In this document: positions 60,636 through 64,000 of the stretch, one piece after another
Position numbering within the stretch: position 1 is the stretch's first letter
Layout: each line of letters begins with the position of its first letter
From: an uncultured Bacteroidota bacterium
GTDB taxonomy: Bacteria; Bacteroidota; Bacteroidia; NS11-12g; UBA9320
Direction: 5' to 3'
Length of the DNA: 64,000 bases
Assembly: GCA_913043145.1 (NCBI GenBank)
Contig: CAJWLP010000003.1
Location: 1-64,000 of the forward strand
The notes under the pieces: generated by a model
The model's input: only the letters and a program-made list of their open reading frames with translations
The model's database searches: none
Told to the model about the DNA's origin: nothing
Made by a program: the position numbers and the translations under genes

Positions 60636-62255
60636 ATGAGCAAGTCAACAGAGTCTTGGGGGAGTAGAGTAGGTCTTATTTTGGCTATGGCAGGCAATGC
60701 TGTAGGACTAGGTAATTTTCTTCGTTTTCCTGTCAAAGCTGTCGAAAATGGTGGAGGAGCTTTCATCATTCCATACATTATTAGTTTTTTATTGATGGGG
60801 ATTCCTCTTCTGTGGGTTGAATGGAGTATGGGAAGGTACGGTGGATCAAAAGGTGATCACAGTACGCCGTTTATCCTTGATAATATGACTAAAAAGAGTC
60901 TTTGGAAATATTTTGGGGTTTTTGGCATTTTTACAAATATTGGTGTGATGTCCTATTATACTTACATTGAATCATGGACATTGACCTATACAATAAAGTC
61001 GCTAAAAGGAGATTTCTTTGGAATGGATATTGCCAAGGTTGGTCAAGTTTTTGATCAATATGTGGATATCAGTGGAGGAGTCAATATTCCAATTATTGCT
61101 CTTTTAGCTTTTACTGTTACACTTGTCATTAATATATACATATTATCCAAGGGACTGAGTGGTGGAATAGAAAAGGTGGCTAAAATAGCAATGCCTATGC
61201 TCATTACATTTGGTGCTTTTTTAGCTCTCATGGCTTTTTCAATGGGAGATACGGGTAAATGTGCGGATTGCAACTCACATGTAGGCATGGATTTTTTATG
61301 GTCCCCACAATACGATAGTTTATGGAATCCCAAGGTATGGTTAGAAGCTGCCGGACAAATATTCTTTACCCTTTCAGTTGGTATGGGAACGATTGTGTGT
61401 TACTCTTCATATGTTAAAAAGCGAGATGATATTGCTCTTAATGCAATGAGTGCGGGATGGATGAATGGTTTCGTAGAGATTGTACTTGGTGCATCCGTTG
61501 TTATTCCTATCGCAGTAGGGTTTTTAGGACTTGATTGGGTAAAAGAAAACGCTGGATTTATGATGGCTTTCAAGACCATGCCTTATTTGTTTGATCAATG
61601 GGGGCATGTTATCTCAGTTATTGCCGGAGTAGCTTGGTTTGGCTTGTTATTTTTTGCTGGAATTACGTCTTCTCTTGCCATGGGAACACCCTGGATGGGT
61701 TTTGTTCAAGATGAATTTGATTGGTCTCGAAATAAAGCTTCATGGACATTGGGTGTGTTCATATTCTTGTTGGCTCTGCCAACGATTTTCTTTTTTGAAT
61801 ATGGTGTTTTTGATGAATATGATTATTGGACGGGTACCGTTTCTCTTGTAGTCTTTGCCTTAGCAGAAGTGATTTTATTTGCCTGGGTTTTTGGTATGGA
61901 TAAAGGTTGGGATGAAATTAACTATGGTGCTGATATCAAGGTGCCAAAGATTTATAAATTTATTATCAAATGGGTAACTCCACTGTTTATATTGGTTATT
62001 TTTCTTGCCTCATTATTCACGCCAAAAAATAATGATTGGAATAAAGCTATAAATGGAGATTGGGTTCTAGATAAGAGCAGTATTATTGGTAAAATACTCC
62101 ATATTGGAGAGGATGCGAGTTGGATGATAGACGGAAGTTTAACAAATGTATTTTATGTAGATATGTCCCGATTGCTTCTATTGGGTACATTTATTGGTCT
62201 AGCACTTATGGTGAGGCATGCATCCAAATTACGGAAACAAAAATTAAACAAATAA
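60636..62255 (+). CDS. Sodium-dependent NSS (SLC6-type) transporter
   Basis: The 539-residue protein has about 12 membrane spans and the NSS start WGSRVGLILAMAGNAVGLGNFLRFP, where the first helix unwinds to bind sodium and substrate. It would import an amino acid with sodium. The particular amino acid is not readable. It is followed at once by two very small membrane-protein genes that may be accessory subunits. An inverted repeat AAAATTTG/CAAATTTT at 60587-60611 lies just upstream. Confidence 0.93.
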   Translation: MSKSTESWGSRVGLILAMAGNAVGLGNFLRFPVKAVENGGGAFIIPYIISFLLMGIPLLWVEWSMGRYGGSKGDHSTPFILDNMTKKSLWKYFGVFGIFTNIGVMSYYTYIESWTLTYTIKSLKGDFFGMDIAKVGQVFDQYVDISGGVNIPIIALLAFTVTLVINIYILSKGLSGGIEKVAKIAMPMLITFGAFLALMAFSMGDTGKCADCNSHVGMDFLWSPQYDSLWNPKVWLEAAGQIFFTLSVGMGTIVCYSSYVKKRDDIALNAMSAGWMNGFVEIVLGASVVIPIAVGFLGLDWVKENAGFMMAFKTMPYLFDQWGHVISVIAGVAWFGLLFFAGITSSLAMGTPWMGFVQDEFDWSRNKASWTLGVFIFLLALPTIFFFEYGVFDEYDYWTGTVSLVVFALAEVILFAWVFGMDKGWDEINYGADIKVPKIYKFIIKWVTPLFILVIFLASLFTPKNNDWNKAINGDWVLDKSSIIGKILHIGEDASWMIDGSLTNVFYVDMSRLLLLGTFIGLALMVRHASKLRKQKLNK

Positions 62256-62256
62256 T

Positions 62257-62394
62257 ATGAGTAGTTCAGCATTAATAATGATGATAGTTGTTCAAGTGTC
62301 TGTCACTATCATTACAGGGTACTTTTTCTATAAGGTATTAGTAACACCACCAAAATCAGAGCCTGATTCGTATTCCGAAAACGAAGAAGAGTAG
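62257..62394 (+). CDS. Small membrane protein, MetS-like NSS transporter accessory
   Basis: The 45-residue frame starts ATG one base after the NSS transporter stop codon. It has a short Ser-rich head, one membrane span at about 6-29 (LIMMIVVQVSVTIITGYFF) and an acidic tail with Pro, ending SENEEE. The position and form match the small subunits (MetS) that are needed by some NSS transporters such as MetP. The match is by context and shape, not by sequence identity that I can check. Confidence 0.65.
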   Translation: MSSSALIMMIVVQVSVTIITGYFFYKVLVTPPKSEPDSYSENEEE

Positions 62395-62403
62395 CGTCAG
62401 TCT

Positions 62404-62565
62404 ATGTTAATTTTTCAAGCAATAGATAGTGTTCAACGAGCACCAGATGCAACGGGATTATTCTGGGGTATTTCAGAAGTAGTGGTCACTCTTATCGTAT
62501 TTGTAGGGGTGTATTTTATTTTCAAACCTGTGTTTGGAGAGGAAAAGAATAAGAAATCCAAATAA
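62404..62565 (+). CDS. Second small membrane protein behind the NSS transporter
   Basis: The 53-residue frame starts ATG ten bases after the first micro-protein. It has an amphipathic head (residues 1-18), one membrane span at about 24-41 (SEVVVTLIVFVGVYFIF) and a basic tail (EEKNKKSK). It stops 4 bases before the convergent lspA stop. It may be a second subunit of the transporter or a separate small membrane protein. A short coding frame of this kind is less certain than its larger neighbours. Confidence 0.55.
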   Translation: MLIFQAIDSVQRAPDATGLFWGISEVVVTLIVFVGVYFIFKPVFGEEKNKKSK

Positions 62566-62569
62566 TTTC

Positions 62570-63232
62570 TTAGTCAGTGGCTGTTTTTTCTTCAGATTGG
62601 CTTTGCGTAAACAAGTACCTCCTAAAAACAAGAATTGTAAAAACACCAACACTAATAGCCGCATCAGCAATATTAAAAACAGGTCTAAAAAATTGAAAAC
62701 GATTACCACCAATAAATGGTAACCATTCTGGCCAATGAGTGTCTATCAACGGAAAATAAAGCATATCGACCACTTTACCCATAAATAACGGAGCGTAACC
62801 ATCGCCATTGGGTAAAAATTTTGCGACACTGTGATAGGTGCTTTCTTCAAAAAAATAACCATACAGAATAGAGTCAATAATATTTCCAATAGCTCCGGCA
62901 AGTATTAAAGAAATAAGAATAATAGTCGCCGATTTTACTCCCTCTTTGATTAAATTTTGGATATAAATTATGATTACTCCAGATGCAATGATTCGAAATA
63001 AGGTCAGTACAATCTTACCCCATTTTCCACCAAGTGTTAGACCAAAGGCCATGCCTGGGTTTTCTGTGAAATGCAATTCAAACCAATTTGGAAAAATAAT
63101 CGTGCTCTCACCAAGGGAGTATGTCGTTTTGATATGAAATTTCAACCAATGATCGAGCACCAATATGATCATGACAGTCACGATAACATATAAAATTTGT
63201 CTTTTTTGATTGACGTATGAAATTGATTCCAA
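62570..63232 (-). CDS. lspA: Lipoprotein signal peptidase (signal peptidase II)
   Basis: The 220-residue protein has four membrane spans and the catalytic Asp pair: Asp 120 in GNIIDS and Asp 190 in FNIADAAISVG, plus the conserved NPGMAFGL. It cuts lipoprotein signal peptides before the lipidated Cys, and would act on the lipoproteins seen in this window. It is longer than the usual 160-170 residues because of an insertion between the last helices (about 125-180), common in Bacteroidota. The TTG at 63232 is the likely start, as the first ATG is inside the first membrane span. Confidence 0.95.
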   Translation of the reverse strand: MESISYVNQKRQILYVIVTVMIILVLDHWLKFHIKTTYSLGESTIIFPNWFELHFTENPGMAFGLTLGGKWGKIVLTLFRIIASGVIIIYIQNLIKEGVKSATIILISLILAGAIGNIIDSILYGYFFEESTYHSVAKFLPNGDGYAPLFMGKVVDMLYFPLIDTHWPEWLPFIGGNRFQFFRPVFNIADAAISVGVFTILVFRRYLFTQSQSEEKTATD

Positions 63233-63236
63233 AGAA

Positions 63237-63617
63237 TTAACGATATTGGTTCTTTTTTGCTTCCATACTTTGTGTTGTATGAGGAACAGCTCTTAGACGC
63301 TCTCTACTGATTAAATTGCCAGTTACTCTACAAATGCCATAAGTTTTATTTTCTATCCTTATGAGAGCATTTTCAAGATTTTCAATGAATTTTTGTTGAC
63401 GTGCTGCTAGTTGGCCAGTACTTTCTTTTTGTTGTGATGCACTTCCGTCGTCAATTGCTACATATGCACTAGCCGTATCGTCTGTTCCATTTTCATTTTC
63501 GGATCTAATTTGTTTACGTAAATAGTTATACTCTTCTCTGGCTGATTCTAATTTTTTCAAAATGATTTCTCTGAATTCTGCTAAATCAGCATCACTGTAT
63601 CTTAACGATTCTTTCAT
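63237..63617 (-). CDS. DksA/TraR-like protein with degenerate zinc finger
   Basis: The 126-residue protein has a helical coiled-coil body (about 10-90) and a C-terminal region KTYGICRVTGNLISRERLRAVPHTTQS matching the DksA/TraR zinc-finger domain. Only one Cys (96) remains of the usual four, so zinc binding is unlikely in the normal way; this loss is common in Bacteroidota relatives. It may regulate RNA polymerase. It sits between ileS and lspA, a standard order in this phylum. The gene ends 4 bp before the lspA start. Confidence 0.85.
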   Translation of the reverse strand: MKESLRYSDADLAEFREIILKKLESAREEYNYLRKQIRSENENGTDDTASAYVAIDDGSASQQKESTGQLAARQQKFIENLENALIRIENKTYGICRVTGNLISRERLRAVPHTTQSMEAKKNQYR

Positions 63618-63622
63618 AATGT

Positions 63623-64000
63623 TTATTTGGTTAGTTTAATTTGAATTAGGTGGGAGTCAACATCAACTTCATCGGAGGTATCCATATCGTCTTTCGTAAT
63701 TATTGCCTTTGCAAGAATTTCACCACAAATATATTCATTGTGTGATTCAATTGCATCTTTAATGTAGGGGTGGTTATCAATAGTGACTATGATTTTATCA
63801 GTTACTTGAAAATCTTTCTCTTTTCTTAAGTTTTGAACTTTATTTACAAACTCACGGGCAATACCTTCATTTTTTAGTTCAGGAGTTAATTCTAAGTCTA
63901 ATGCAACAGTGTAGTTGTTGTCACTAATTATTTGCCATCCTGGAATGTCTGTTGTTTTAATTTCAATATCTTCTAAAATGATATCATAGCTTCTACCTTT
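63623..64000 (-). CDS. ileS: Isoleucine--tRNA ligase, C-terminal part
   Basis: The last 125 residues of the gene are visible, ending at a TAA at 63623-63625. The segment NYTVALDLELTPELKNEGIAREFVNKVQNLRKEKDFQVTDKI is the conserved C-terminal region of IleRS. The catalytic part and start lie beyond the window. It is followed on the same strand by the dksA-like gene with 5 bp between, so the three genes ileS, dksA-like and lspA probably form an operon. Confidence 0.9.
   Translation of the reverse strand, partial: KGRSYDIILEDIEIKTTDIPGWQIISDNNYTVALDLELTPELKNEGIAREFVNKVQNLRKEKDFQVTDKIIVTIDNHPYIKDAIESHNEYICGEILAKAIITKDDMDTSDEVDVDSHLIQIKLTK

Noticed and set aside
62473-62722. Short frames on both strands spanning the lspA 3' end
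   Set aside because: They overlap lspA and the micro-protein frame at 62404-62565 in other phases and have poly-Lys or poly-Leu composition typical of shadow frames.
1-64000. tRNA, rRNA, CRISPR arrays, insertion sequences, prophage, riboswitches
   Set aside because: All intergenic gaps were looked through; most are under 150 bases and none shows a cloverleaf, spaced direct repeats, transposase frame or a known riboswitch core.

Overview
The window is AT-rich and densely coded. It looks like the chromosome of a Bacteroidota bacterium, probably from Flavobacteriales or a near relative. The evidence is a complete type IX secretion core set (porP/sprF-like, gldK, gldL, gldM, gldN), two proteins with T9SS C-terminal sorting domains, a SusC-type TonB-dependent receptor with a carboxypeptidase-regulatory-like domain, DUF4293 and DUF721 proteins, a dksA-like gene between ileS and lspA, and many exact matches to the Bacteroidota -7 promoter element TAnnTTTG just upstream of start codons. 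I saw no rRNA, tRNA, CRISPR array, insertion sequence or prophage, so this reads as core chromosome rather than an accessory island.

Layout. 1-4.5 kb: end of folP, then a lipoprotein gene and a TonB-dependent receptor gene that share a 47-bp upstream element. 4.5-10.3 kb (minus strand): argS, an SDR, a thioredoxin-like gene and clpC. A 434-bp gap with three DnaA-box-like 9-mers separates clpC from dnaB. 12.2-21.8 kb (minus): azurin-like lipoprotein, P5C dehydrogenase, RluA-type synthase, nth, lplA, polyprenyl synthase, rnr, a fused peptide-type ABC ATPase and DUF4293. 21.9-25.6 kb (plus): carotenoid genes (crtI-like, cruF-like), an unknown secreted protein and a thiolase. 25.7-31.5 kb (minus): the T9SS operon, with a large hairpin over the gldK stop codon. 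31.5-38.2 kb: ftcD fusion, truA, an MsbA-type ABC exporter, trpS, deoxynucleoside kinase and a TlpA-like protein. 38.2-43.3 kb: two glycosyltransferases, a Cys-rich mini-lipoprotein, ychF, a rhomboid protease and a phospholipase-C/nuclease-like gene interrupted by one in-frame TAA. 43.3-52.4 kb: a T9SS cargo protein, a dienoyl-CoA-reductase-like SDR, a membrane J-domain protein, a second TonB receptor, rpe, DUF721 (DciA family) and recF. 52.4-62.6 kb (plus): pdhA, a TPR membrane protein, ribH, a PASTA protein, a second T9SS cargo, rhodanese, a heptaheme TPR cytochrome, ferredoxin, an NlpC/P60 peptidase, and an NSS transporter followed by two tiny membrane proteins. 62.6-64 kb (minus): lspA, dksA-like and the end of ileS.

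How the parts fit. The GldKLMN core would export the two cargo proteins. The polyprenyl synthase plausibly feeds the nearby CrtI/CruF carotenoid genes. dnaB and the recF-DUF721 pair are replication and repair functions. The rhodanese, heptaheme cytochrome and ferredoxin form a tight redox cluster of unknown purpose.

The points most worth a second look are the shared upstream element of the first two genes, the two micro-proteins behind the NSS transporter, the nonsense-split phospholipase-like gene, the TAnnTTTG-N5/6-ATG arrangement that implies leaderless mRNAs, the many TTG starts, the gldK/gldL hairpin, the DnaA-like cluster and the heptaheme cluster. No clearly new multi-gene system was identified.
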